A DNA stretch of 64,000 bases from Simmondsia chinensis (taxonomy: Eukaryota; Streptophyta; Magnoliopsida; Caryophyllales; Simmondsiaceae), in NCBI GenBank assembly GCA_018398585.1, contig JAGTTD010000008.1, forward strand, positions 818,501 to 882,500. Direction: 5' to 3'. Every line of letters starts with the position of its first letter. The first letter of the stretch is position 1. The notes below the pieces were generated by a model that was not told the DNA's origin, searched no databases, and saw only the letters and a program-made list of their open reading frames with translations. Positions 49,120 to 59,409 of this stretch are shown in pieces. The position numbers and the translations under genes were made by a program.

Positions 49120-52100
49120 TTATATGCGGATTATAGATGCGTTTGCAGTGTCTGGACTTCCAAGGTAATCAAGCTCCACAAAAGTACCGCCCCCTATGCC
49201 CTTTGCTAGTCTCCCTGGATTCACACATATGCACTTTGTTTGTTCGTCTTGTTCTTTCCCGTTAAGTATTAGAATCTGTGCCAAATATGAGAAAAAAACA
49301 AAGTTGAATTTGATGGGTGGGAAGCACAATTCTAGTAGTGGTGGAGCCACATTAGTGAGAGTGTGGGCAATCGTCACTTTCATTACTACTGTTGTTGGCT
49401 TATTGTTGTTTGCATTCTTTATTGTTGTTTTATTGTTTCCTTTTTCTTTTTTTAACTTTTAAGGTTGGGGGCCCTCGGAAATAGCCTCTCTTTAGGGTAG
49501 CATACTGAAAGTGTAATCCCCAAACCCTGCTTTGGCGGATTCCTTGAAGCACTGGATTTGTGGTTGTTACCAAAATTAGATAAAAAAATAAGAGGCCATG
49601 GGTTCAAATCTCCATTTTCAGGCACAGATTACCAAGAAAAGAAATAATATATATTTCAATACCTTGATGAAAGGAGCCAAATCTGAGGGAAAAATGAGCA
49701 AGTGTGGAATGAAAGGAATATCTAGAGATTCTGAAGCAATTGAGAAGTCCAGTGGGACGCCCTCTGCTGGTGGATACAACGGATAGAAGCTGCTTGCAAG
49801 AAAAGAATGCAAAAAAGAATAAATAAGGTACAGGCACTGTGCTATTGGGCAACATGCACTGAATGGGCAACATTGCAAGTAGAAAGAGATCTACAACATG
49901 CCTGCGTTGACTGATAATATGAGTTGCCAATCTACTTAACCGGTCTGCAGGTGATCCATCTTTAGGATACCGGCAGATCTCCTCTCCACTGAGTTGTCTT
50001 AGAACATCAACCGTGCAGCAACCTACCTTCATCTGGGAACACAAGAAGACAGTAAATATGAGTGCCTAAGAATCCGTCCAGACAGAAAAGTAGGACCATG
50101 CCAACATATTTAATCTAGGATAGGACTGGGGCTTGTTGCTTGATGTGGACCTATCTTTTCTGATCCAAGTTTGAAGTAATCAACATCATAACGTATTAAA
50201 AATACAAGTCTAACTGAAATTTGATCCGGACTGGACAATTTGGTCCAAGACTGGAGTGAGTTGGTTATTTACTTCAGTCCAGCTTTCTGTCTAATGTTAA
50301 GACCATTGTTGGTCTTTTGTCCAGTCCCATTCATGTTTGGACCGATGAGCACCCCCAACGGTGAACCCTCCTGGAAATGAGATGATAAATTGATTCACCT
50401 CCAAAACCCTGACTATTGACTCTGAAGGGAAGAATGGATGATTACTTGCTATATATTGAAAATATAGAATAAATTATTGAGACATGTAAAGCATGAATGC
50501 TAATACGTACTAACCTCATTTGCATAGAAAATTCCTGGATTGCCGAGACTGGTGATCTGAAGAAAGACATTGCTCAATTAGTCTCTTGAAATTTCACATA
50601 GGAAATTGATAAACAGCAAAATAAGTTTCTGAACTACCTGATCTTTAAGATCAGCAGGGTCCATGTCGAAAGAAGGCTGCAAAACAGAAGAAAAGGAACA
50701 CTCACAACATATAGTATTAACCAGTTCAGCTTATTTCATACTGAGATTTCAGCCAGAAACCAGCGCACCTGAGGAAAAACAAAATCATGGTTCGCATCTC
50801 GTATAGATGGCACCAAAAGAATTCGAGTAGCAGAACCCATATATTCCACGTGGTCTTGCAACTGGAAATATTTAACAGAGAACAGATTGATTCCAGGGAA
50901 AGCGAGAGAGGACAAGTACAAATCGCTGCTTATTGTTCTCAGTCAAACAAATAAAAAGATTATAATTTCAGATACCTTTCTGATTATTTCCTGATAAAAT
51001 ACTTCATCAAAACTTCTGTCAAAAGTTGCCTTCTTAATTTCTGGATGTTCAGAATCAACAAATGGACCCAGCTGATAAAAACATAATCTTTTTGTCATTA
51101 ACACATCCATATTTCTCCATGAAGTATCAAGAGCGAGGGAAATGGTTGTTTACCAGTACAAGCAACTGGGGCTGCTTTCTGCTTGCATATGCAAGCAGCT
51201 CCTTTAGAGGCTCAAATAACAAGTTGTCAGTTGTGGTGAATGGGCCTGCTGCAATGATCTGCTCATATTTTAGATTGAATGTGCACATATGAAATAAGCT
51301 TGCATAACAAACAATAGCCTAGTTACTAGGAGAAGCTTGTAAAATTAGCAAACAGAGCGTTATTTGCACAGATTTTTAAACTTGCCCATGTGAGAGCATA
51401 CATTGTAATTTACACTCTCACTTGGGCCCCATTCGATTCAATAGAAAACATTTTCCTCATAGAAAATTTTTTCACAAAATATTTTCAATTAATAACTATC
51501 ATCCTAGAAATTTGTATGAGATTCATGGTTGGCCAAGTTGAGGTTAAAGTAAAACATATGACATAAGATTACGATGGAAAAGGTTTTCCCCTCCATGGAG
51601 GAAAATATTTTACATATATGTGGTTGTTGCTATGAAATTATATAAGCAAATAATAAAAATGAGACGGAAAATATTTTCCATCAAAATAAATAGAGCCTTG
51701 GAGTCTAAGAAACACTATGGAGTGCAAAAATTTTCCTATTTTGATTTGCCATATAATTTCCGGTCAATGAAGAAAAGTTATTAGATCCACATAGCATTGC
51801 TCATCATCTGAGTTTCTGTAAACTGTTCTGCTGATGATTTACTCCCTTCCCCACACTAAATTCTTAACTGTTAGGATTATGTCTCAAATTACTTGTTTAA
51901 GTTTATGGGTTGCCGAGGGGTCACCGATCGATTGGGAGGGAAGCCCGATCGATCGGGTGATTTAAGTGAATTTTTTGTATTTGGGCCGCAAGAGGGCCGA
52001 TTGATCGGGACCTTCCTTAGCCTGCGGTTATAAATATTGGGGCTAGGGTTTCTGTTTTTGTCATCCAAATCAAGAGTAAGGTAGCCGCACATCTAGAGAG

Positions 52101-55100
52101 AAACCCTACGAGAGTTAAGAGAAAGTGGTTTGTAATTCTTTCATAGATCTCGTCAAGAGGAAGTGCTGTTGTGATTCTTCCGTTCAAGTTAAATAAAGAA
52201 TCTCCATCTCCGCCCGTGGTTTTCTCCCCTCTCGATTGTAGAGGGGTTTCCACGTAAATCCTTGTGTGTTCGTGTTTGTTCTTTCTTTCTCATATATTTG
52301 TTTACTTCTCGTTTGTGTGAGCAATGTATAAAAAGGCGCAAGGCGCACTGAGGCGATAGGGGGTCCCAGGCACAAGGCGCAAGGCGCAAGGCGAAGGCGC
52401 GCACCTTAGCGAAGTGAGGCGCACAGTTTTGTAATTTGCATTCATATTCTATATTTATAAAATATTTTATGAACATAAGCTAAAAAATTAATTAATTATG
52501 TAATATAACAGCTTTAATTAAAAATCTATATAGTGCTTAAGAAAAATACCGCAAAAAGATATTGGTATTCATCAAAAGGCGCTGTATTATACATATCAAC
52601 ATAAGCTTTTTTACAAAAATTGTAAATATATCAACATAAGCTTTTTTACAAAAATTATGCAACACAATAAAAACACACATAATATAATAATATGTTAAAT
52701 TTAAGGCAAAATATACCAAAAAAACAAAAGGCGTGCCTAGGCGCGACTAGACGCGCCTTAGCGCTTCGTGTGCCTTAGTGCGCCTTGGCGCGCCTCACTG
52801 AAGTTGCCTCGCCTGAGGCTTGTGAGGCGATGGAGGTGCGCCTCAACGCGCTTTTTTATACACTGTGGGCGAGTCATATTATTTGAATCGAATCGAGCTA
52901 TCTGGGTTTACGCTTCCGCATCAAGATTTCCCTAACAAATTGGTATCAGAGTATATCAAGTTTGTTCTAGGTTTTTCCGCACATTAACCTTTTCCTGACC
53001 AAAACCATGCCAATTGTTGGGATTTAAAAAGACAAAAACACACCTGTAGTTCCCAGAGTGGCACAATTTTGTTTACATCAAGCCTAGTAGCCTCAAAAGT
53101 GAGCAACAAGAGTGAGGTGATAGAAGAACATTGCTGCTTGCCTAAAGCTGAAGCAGGGAGTAAGAAATGAAATTGAGCTTCACATGCTATGCTTATGAGG
53201 TGATACGGTTAAAAGTTTTGCTGTTTCAATTACAAATTATCTAGTATAATCACTACATACTTACCATTGATAATTCAGCCGATATATCAGATTTGCCATT
53301 GGATAAAGAGCCTTCATCAAGAGCTTGTCGCTTTGCAGGATGAAGATTAATGTCATCAGAGGAAGACAGCGGAATAGAATCAACTGTTTCAGATGCAATT
53401 AAGCAATGGCCACTAGGATTGTTCCCAACAATGCCTATCACCTGGAAAGAAGTCATCACCAGATTGTTGCTCAACATATTTGAATTGTTTGACACAAAAT
53501 TTTCAGTATAAAAAATCAGAAATTAGTTTTGATACCGCACCTGGCCAGGAAAAATGGAATACTGATTTAACTTTTCCAAGTCAAGACGAACACGTTGTCC
53601 TCCAGAATGCTCAACACTGGGGAAGACATGAATGTAGTTAGATATTAAAGTAAAAAAAACATGCAGGCATCGGCTTTTCCGGATTCTGGCAGTAGACCAT
53701 AGTAGTTGCTCATATTCATTAGGAGTCGATTTAGTTACATGCAGCCATAATCTTAACAGTGGTAGCCTCAAAGCTGATACACTATTACATTGCAATCGCA
53801 AAAGATAGCTGTCAAACCCATATGTCAACAGCATAATTTTCCCGTTCATACCAGATTATGTCAGAAGCCAATTTGAATAATCTAAGCCATACTCACGAAC
53901 TGCTTTAACTGCATAGAATTTTATCTGTTTTAGCTAATAATGGTACCAGTAGTTAAGCATATCAAAAAGTTCAGGGCAATTTTGCTAATATTTATTCATG
54001 TTTGATGCCACCACAAATCATGAACATGAAGCTAATTTTCTGGTATCAGAGTGTCAATAAGATCTTCAAGCGGTCTACAATTGTCAAGTGAATTTAGATG
54101 CATCGATTGTACTTGAAAAGATGAAACTATACCTGCTCTGTAGTAAGACAGATTTCTCATTTAATCGACCTTCTCCATCACAACAGATCATTCCAACCGC
54201 AAACATACTTTTCTGAAATGTTCATTGAAATTACGACATTGCAAATTTAATTAGTTGCTCTAAGGTAGCACACGAAGGGCCTCAATATAGAAACCAATAA
54301 GTACAAATAAAAATTAAATTACCTGAGAAGCTACCGTAGGGTCCACGGGTTCTTCATGAATCCCAGAATCAACAAATGTTGATGCGTGTTTCTTAATGCG
54401 GTTTTCTAGCGAATTAAACTAAATGACCAAACAACAATGATTTTAGAACTTCGAAATATGATATTCAAATTGATATACATTTTTGCTCTAGAGCGAAGCA
54501 TCAAGTACCCTGTCTTCGATTCTGTCATACATAAATCTACAACCAGGCTCAAGCTTCGACCCGTGAACAAGCAAAGAACATCTTTTACCAGGTTGAACTC
54601 TCTTAATAATGTCATCCTCCATATTCTCGATTTCATCCGCTTCTTTCTCATTGTGTTTAGTCACTTGATTATTGGTTGTGAACTGAACCACAAACTTGTT
54701 GGCTCGCTGTCCGAACGGTGTCACAAGGCTCGGTGATTTCCCAGCACAAAAAGGAAGACCATTTGTTCGATTTGCTGAATCACCTGATTCTTGGTAGTCC
54801 ATCAGGGGTCTGGCTGTTGGGGTATCTAGAATTCCTTCTTTAGTATCTTCTTGTTCATCACTCAAAATCCTGCAGATAAAATTTGGTGTCATACTTTCTC
54901 AAGAATGATAGTAATATATCTTCTAGCAAGCATGGGCCCTTTATTCCAAAATCAAACATCCCAAGAACTTTGATTCCGACTTGTGGGCAAAATGGCCATA
55001 TTGAATAAACTATGTGCTTTAGCTAGAGTGGCTAATGCGTTAATAAACAAGAATTAAGAAGGGTTAGTAGCTGCAGTGCAGTGTGGGAATTGTTAGATGG

Positions 55101-57253
55101 AAAGTTTGTATTGTTGCTACTTCTGTATTTTCCTTTGATCAGTGGAATGAACGTACTTGTTTGCCTTTTGGCCAAAAAAAAATAAAAAAAAGGAATTAAG
55201 AAGGGTTGGGAAGTCCTTCCTTTTCTTATTGTAGATGTCAGAGAGAATACTAAAGGGTAGCAATTCTCTTCCCGGCAAGTGAGTAAAATCAACGAGTAAA
55301 TATTTGATGAAATCATTGCTTAGAGCAACAAAATCTCAAATGTTTCATGGCCTATATCCCACATTTTGTGCACATTCATTCAAGGAAAGTCTCTTGAACA
55401 AAGAAAGATAATGTAACATAATGAATTAAGCAACATCGTCATGGCAAGTTAGCTGCAAATTATCCCTTAGCCTTACACTCACATATCAACATCGCGACTG
55501 GAGTAGACATAAAGATTAGGCTCTTCCTTGATAAATGCTTCCTTCTGCTCATTTTGTAGGTGCAATAGGAATCCTTCCATCTCATCATTCCGTACAGTTG
55601 AGTCATTTAACTGCCTGTCACATACTTGTTCATATTAGGTAGCTACATACTTCACAAACAAAAAAATGATACAATGCTTTACCTAATGACATTAATTTAG
55701 ATAAAACCCTGTATTATATTCATCAGGATCTTCTTGTTACATAAAATTCTATCTTCAGTCATAAAAAAGCAACTCTAACACTCCATTTAGCCTTCAACTC
55801 TGAGGCTTCAGCCGGATTTTAACATATAAATCAAGTGATTTCATAATTGAGCACAAAAGGAAAAATTTCCATTTTCTAACCAATTTAATTGTTTCTTAGA
55901 ATTAAGCAAATTCCTACATGAAATGAACCAATAGCTGCTGCATATACTTTCCGTTCAACAAACCAACTATTTGAAAAGCTTAAGTTGCTAGGTAAATTTT
56001 CATAAATGATTATCTACTCTAACATAGAACTCGCGGGAAGCCCATTGGGCCTGAATCATAGATAATTCCATAGAACTCCTTTAATCCTCCTTTTTTAATT
56101 ATATTAAAATAAAATTTGAAGTTTGGGCTATGGGATTCGAACTCCAAGCATCTCAATCAAAGAGGATGAGATAACAAGTTGAAAATCAACTACCCTAAGA
56201 TGTTAAGTTGTTAGGTGATGAAAGCCCGTGAATTATTTTATACTCTAACGGTGGATAGCCTTTGTTCCTCTTCTCAACCAATTTAAATTCAAGCCAACCA
56301 CTCAGACCCTAAAATCTACATTTATCATAGGAAATTCAAACAATTTCTAGAATTTTGTAAGGCTAGTGTCAAGGAACCAATCATCCCAAAAGCTTAAACT
56401 AATGGTTGAAGGCCCGGGATAGGTTTTACACTCTAACCATTTTATAGCCCCACCTCACCTCATACCTTAAGCTTAAATTATATTAATATTGAATTCATGA
56501 CTTCTTAATTAACAAAGCTCTAATACCATGTGAAAGAACTAACTATGACAAATGTTGAAGTTGATAGGTGAAAGCTCATGATTAATTTTGTACTCTAACA
56601 GCTGGAGATAAAAAGAAAAAAAACTAGGGATAAGAGAGGCGGAGAAATAACCTGTTGAGATAGTAAACCTCCCAACTTGAAATCAGATCTGCCGGTGTAA
56701 GCTTGTAATTTATACAAAATGTAAGACCTAAAACATAGATTCAGTGCATATTATTAGCATACATTTTAGATAAGACATAATTGCGATTATGCCAAATCCT
56801 TTGTAATGTACTCTTCTCTATATAATGTTATACCAGCAACCCTATTGGATAATGCTCTCTAACTATTATGTCACACAGAACATTAAATTTCACTGGGCTT
56901 TAGGCCTAACCCATGAAGCTGGCACACACGAAATTCACATATAAGCCCAAGCGGACTTCTACCCTAAAACCAATTTACACCACGGAAAAACCCACGGGTA
57001 TTGAATATTGATATCTTTTCTCTTACAACTCCGATATCAAATTATATTTCTTCACTAGAATCACACGTGAACTCCTCAATACACATAGCATCACCAAATT
57101 TCAATCGTCTAGATCTCAGTTTCACAGCAGAAAACCAAAAAAAAGGGCAAAAAAAAGGGAGGAAATCGAACATATACATTTACTGAGAACTGCTTCGTCG
57201 TCGTCGATGGTGAAACCGCTCTTGTTGAATTCTGCTTTGATTTCCGCCTCCAT
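49120..57253 (-). CDS. POLA2: DNA polymerase alpha subunit B (POLA2), 620 aa
   Basis: Coding exons on the minus strand: 57253-57178, 56727-56652, 55614-55483, 54869-54509, 54418-54323, 54212-54133, 53616-53541, 53441-53265, 51258-51154, 51071-50976, 50861-50769, 50676-50638, 50556-50515, 50032-49902, 49789-49663, 49275-49120; 1863 nt, one frame. It is the non-catalytic B subunit that tethers primase and catalytic subunit in the Pol alpha-primase complex at replication origins. The N-terminal domain (MEAEIKAEFNKSGFTIDDDE, SSWEVYYLNR) is followed by a linker (TPFGQRANKFVVQF, GCRFMYDRIEDR), the OB fold (VRLDLEKLNQYSIFPGQVIG) and the inactive calcineurin-like phosphoesterase fold (AAGPFTTTDNLLFEPL, LGPFVDSEHPEI, PSIRDANHDFVFPQ, ITSLGNPGIFYANE). 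The end is CVNPGRLAKGIGGGTFVELD. Exon 14 ends at a GC donor. Length and segments agree with Arabidopsis At1g67630 as I recall it. Confidence 0.95.
49462..49573 (+). mobile_element. Tail-only SINE/LINE fragment in the last POLA2 intron
   Basis: It begins AAGGTTGGGGGCCCTCGGAA and ends GAAGCACTGGATTTGTGGTT, with an internal deletion of the CTGCGTACATCC block. It is antisense to POLA2. No clear target duplication is visible. Confidence 0.6.
49898..49902 (-). other. Non-canonical GC splice donor of POLA2 intron 14
   Basis: On the minus strand the exon ends CAACGCAG and the intron begins GCATGT; the acceptor is GCAAGCAG before CTTCTATCCG. Only this choice joins the frames to SQRSFYPLYPP, as in the family. 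The nearby GT four bases on would break the frame with every nearby acceptor I checked. Confidence 0.75.
51424..51698. mobile_element. MITE (same family as 2581-2911) in POLA2 intron 8
   Basis: The right end inverted reads GGCTCTATTTATTTTGATGG, nearly identical to the left end at 2581. The left end here is GGGCCCCATTCGATTCAATA followed by GAAAACATTTTCC. The interior is AT-rich with GGAAAATATTTTCC words. Confidence 0.55.
51869..52937. mobile_element. Copia-like LTR with primer-binding site, interrupted by a MITE, in POLA2 intron 8
   Basis: The LTR begins TGTTAGGATTATGTC and ends CCCTAACA (TG...CA with the inverted repeat TGTTAGG/CCTAACA). It is followed after AAT by TGGTATCAGAGT (52941-52952), a primer-binding site for initiator methionine tRNA. 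A GCGGTTATAAATATTGGGGC box and a leader lie inside. Without the nested MITE the LTR would be about 530 bp. No second LTR or coding domain is seen; the element seems truncated shortly after the binding site. TTAAC precedes the LTR as a possible 5-bp target site. Confidence 0.72.
52324..52864. mobile_element. MITE with AAGGCGC-rich ends nested in the Copia-like LTR
   Basis: The ends TGTATAAAAAGGCGC and, inverted, TGTATAAAAAAGCGC are terminal repeats. Flanks GTGAGCAA and GTGGGCGA agree in six of eight bases, which fits an 8-bp hAT-like duplication. GC-rich arms (AAGGCGCAAGGCGAAGGCGC; GCGCCTTGGCGCGCCTC) surround an AT-rich middle. It inserted after the LTR did. Confidence 0.65.
56885..57095. repeat. 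Dispersed AATTGG/R-type repeat in POLA2 intron 1
   Basis: TTAGGCCTAACCCATGAAGC, CACATATAAGCCCAAGCGGA, ACCCTAAAACCAATT and TTGATATCTTTTCTCTTACA align block by block with the R units at 16340, 19010-20125 and 46490. The class of this repeat is unknown to me. Confidence 0.5.
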
Positions 57254-57261
57254 TGCTCTCT

Positions 57262-57300
<39 letters not shown>

Positions 57301-57520
57301 GGGTTTGAATTCGGGAGTTCTTCTGCCGGTGAGTAGTGAGAGAGAGAGAGAGGAAGAAATGGCGGGAAATCTCCCCGGCACTGGTTCTTTTCCTATTATA
57401 CCCTTGAGGAGTTGTGTTATTTACGAATTGTGCCATTGGGCCTGTATGTTAAATTGTCTGAATTCGGTGAAACTGTGGCCCAACACAGTTCAACAAAAGC
57501 AGGCCCAACATAAGTTCATG
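57254..57520 (-). promoter_or_regulatory. POLA2 promoter with E2F site, telo-box and three site-II-like motifs
   Basis: Going upstream from the ATG: a CT/GA microsatellite in the leader; a telo-box AAACCCTAA (57298-57306, minus strand); TTTCCCGCC (57361-57369, minus strand), a perfect match to the E2F consensus TTTCCCGC; and GGCCCA/TGGGCC at 57437-57442, 57477-57482 and 57502-57507, which are site-II-type elements. E2F sites drive S-phase genes, and telo-box plus site II pairs occur in plant PCNA and ribosomal protein genes, which suits a replication gene. Confidence 0.7.
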
Positions 57521-58072
57521 TATTTAAGAGGTAAATAAGAAAATATAATATATATGTATATAATATTTAGGAGGATTCATCTTTGGTGGCAAAATCTCCC
57601 ACCGGGTCTGTATGAAATTCTTATTAATGATTTATATAGTGACTCCTAGCCCTCGGGCTTTGTTCTGATAAAAAAAAAATTTATTTAGGTGAATTTATAA
57701 GATAAGACATCTTGAAATTCGGTTTTATTATTAATTAGGTATTCTTTTGTTTCGATATATATTCTATAGTTGGATAAAATTTAATAAATTTATCATTTAA
57801 TACTTGGCAATCGGTAAAAAGAGGTAAAAGAGGAGAGAATAAGATATTATTCTACTGTTATTTAAATATATTTAATGAAAAGCGATAAGAATACATAGAG
57901 TTATATTTTCAATTAAAAAATAGAGTTATACTTAAAATAAGGGTAAAAATATTCAAATTTTTTAAAACTTTGCCTTTTTTTTTTCCCTGCTTGCCCTCAA
58001 ATTGGGAGTAAAGAAAATTGTTTTACCTCCTTTACCTATGACTAGGTATGTTTAAAAAATATAACACCTGAA

Positions 58073-58164
58073 AAAGGTAAAACTGCATACATCTCATCTC
58101 TTTTCAAACCCTGCTTCGGCGGGAGCCCTTATGGCACTGGAATTGTTGTTGTCGTCGTTAAGTC
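58073..58164 (+). mobile_element. Tail-only SINE/LINE copy, 11-bp TSD
   Basis: TTAAAAAATAT flanks at 58062-58072 and 58165-58175. The 92-bp insert runs AACACCTGAAAAAGGTAAAA, CTGCATACATC, CCCTGCTTCGGCGGGAGCCC and ends TTGTTGTTGTCGTCG. Confidence 0.65.
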
Positions 58165-58621
58165 TTAAAAAATATTATATAATGCGATATGATTTTTCTT
58201 TACAATAAACTTAACTTTCTAAAACCTAATATAAAATCCACAACCAAAAACAATATGATTAGATTAATTAGATGACATAACATGAAATTATTACTCAGAA
58301 AATTTTCTAAAAATTTATATAAGACAATGAAAATTTTAACCCAGGTACTTGGATTGGCATATTACCACTCTAACCACTAGGCTATAACGAGAAAGGACGA
58401 GACACTGAAGATGTTTATATATCTTTTCTTTTTGATGAGTAGGATACAAGCTTAAAAGGCACAAAAGTGTAGGGTAGAGTCCAAAGGTAATAAACACCTC
58501 GACAATTAAACAAACACTTGAACCCCAATTAAGAGGCTCAACCCAAAACTCAAATAAACAATGACCAATAGACAAAAGCAATCACATAACAAAACAATCA
58601 AAGCCAAAGCCAAAAAAGCAA

Positions 58622-58759
58622 CAGCAACAACAACAGTAGTCCCAGTGCCACAAGAGCTCCTGCATAAGCAGGGTCTCGGGAGATAGATGTATGCAACCTT
58701 TCCTCTTTAGGGTGCTACCCTGAAGGGAGGCTATTTCCAAGGACCCTCAACTTGAGAAC
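58622..58759 (-). mobile_element. Tail-only SINE/LINE copy, perfect 17-bp TSD
   Basis: CAAAGCCAAAAAAGCAA flanks at 58605-58621 and 58760-58776. On the minus strand the insert starts TTCTCAAGTTGAGGGTCCTT, the start point of the shared tail, and ends ACTGGGACTACTGTTGTTGT. Confidence 0.75.
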
Positions 58760-58796
58760 CAAAGCCAAAAAAGCAAAATATCAAAATAAAACCAAC

Positions 58797-58973
58797 AACA
58801 AACACAACGCCTTAAGGGCACCTGCCGGTCGGAGGGTGAGATGTACGCAGCCTTATCCTTTCAAGGTGCTGTCCTAAGGAGAAGCTATGTCTGACAAACC
58901 CCCAACCTAAAAAGCATAAAAATAATAGTACAAAAAGAGAATAAAACAGCAATGCAATAAGTAATAAAGCAAC
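58797..58973 (-). mobile_element. LINE-type tail copy, 17-bp TSD with one mismatch
   Basis: ATCAAAATAAAACCAAC (58780-58796) and ATCAAAATAAAACTAAC (58974-58990) flank it. On the minus strand a T-rich start (TTGCTTTATTACTTATTGCA, ATGCTTTTTAGG) passes into GTTGGGGGTTTGTCAGACAT and the tail. The T-rich part matches the 3'-UTR-like stretch of the 21675 element, not 5S rRNA. Confidence 0.7.
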
Positions 58974-59409
58974 ATCAAAATAAAACTAACCAAACCAATA
59001 AAATGAAAGTCCCCAAAATATCAAAATAAACAAACTGGAGATGCACATTGCTCATTACGTTCTTCCTGCCAGAAAATTCTCAAAATTGATGGGGTAAATG
59101 GAAAAAAAAAAAGGAAAAGAAAAAATTAGGGGGAACAAGGAAAACCCGATAAGATTTACTTGGTTTTGTCAATTGTGTATATAACCACGGAAGTACAGAG
59201 TTTCATGATCTTTTTCTGAGAAGAGTACAGGAAAATTTTATTCTCGAAGTATAGCTACAGGCACAAACTCAAGTAGAGTGCGCACAAACTCTAATATGTT
59301 TAAAAGACTTAAAAAATACCGGATTGTATTGGGCCCAAATGGAGTCCAAATATTTTCCGAAGGGCCTGATCCTTCGCTCCATAGAACTCAAACAAATGAG
59401 GCTAGACAT

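Larger units (their letters stand above)
57540..59409. other. Spacer between the POLA2 promoter and the ankyrin gene 3' end
   Basis: No gene is seen. The stretch is AT-rich and carries three tail-bearing insertions listed separately (58073, 58622, 58797). Confidence 0.5.

Noticed and set aside
49618..50044. Alternative minus-strand frames across POLA2 exons 14-15
   Set aside because: They run through the intron in the wrong frame. Only splicing at the GC donor gives the conserved SQRSFYPLYPP.
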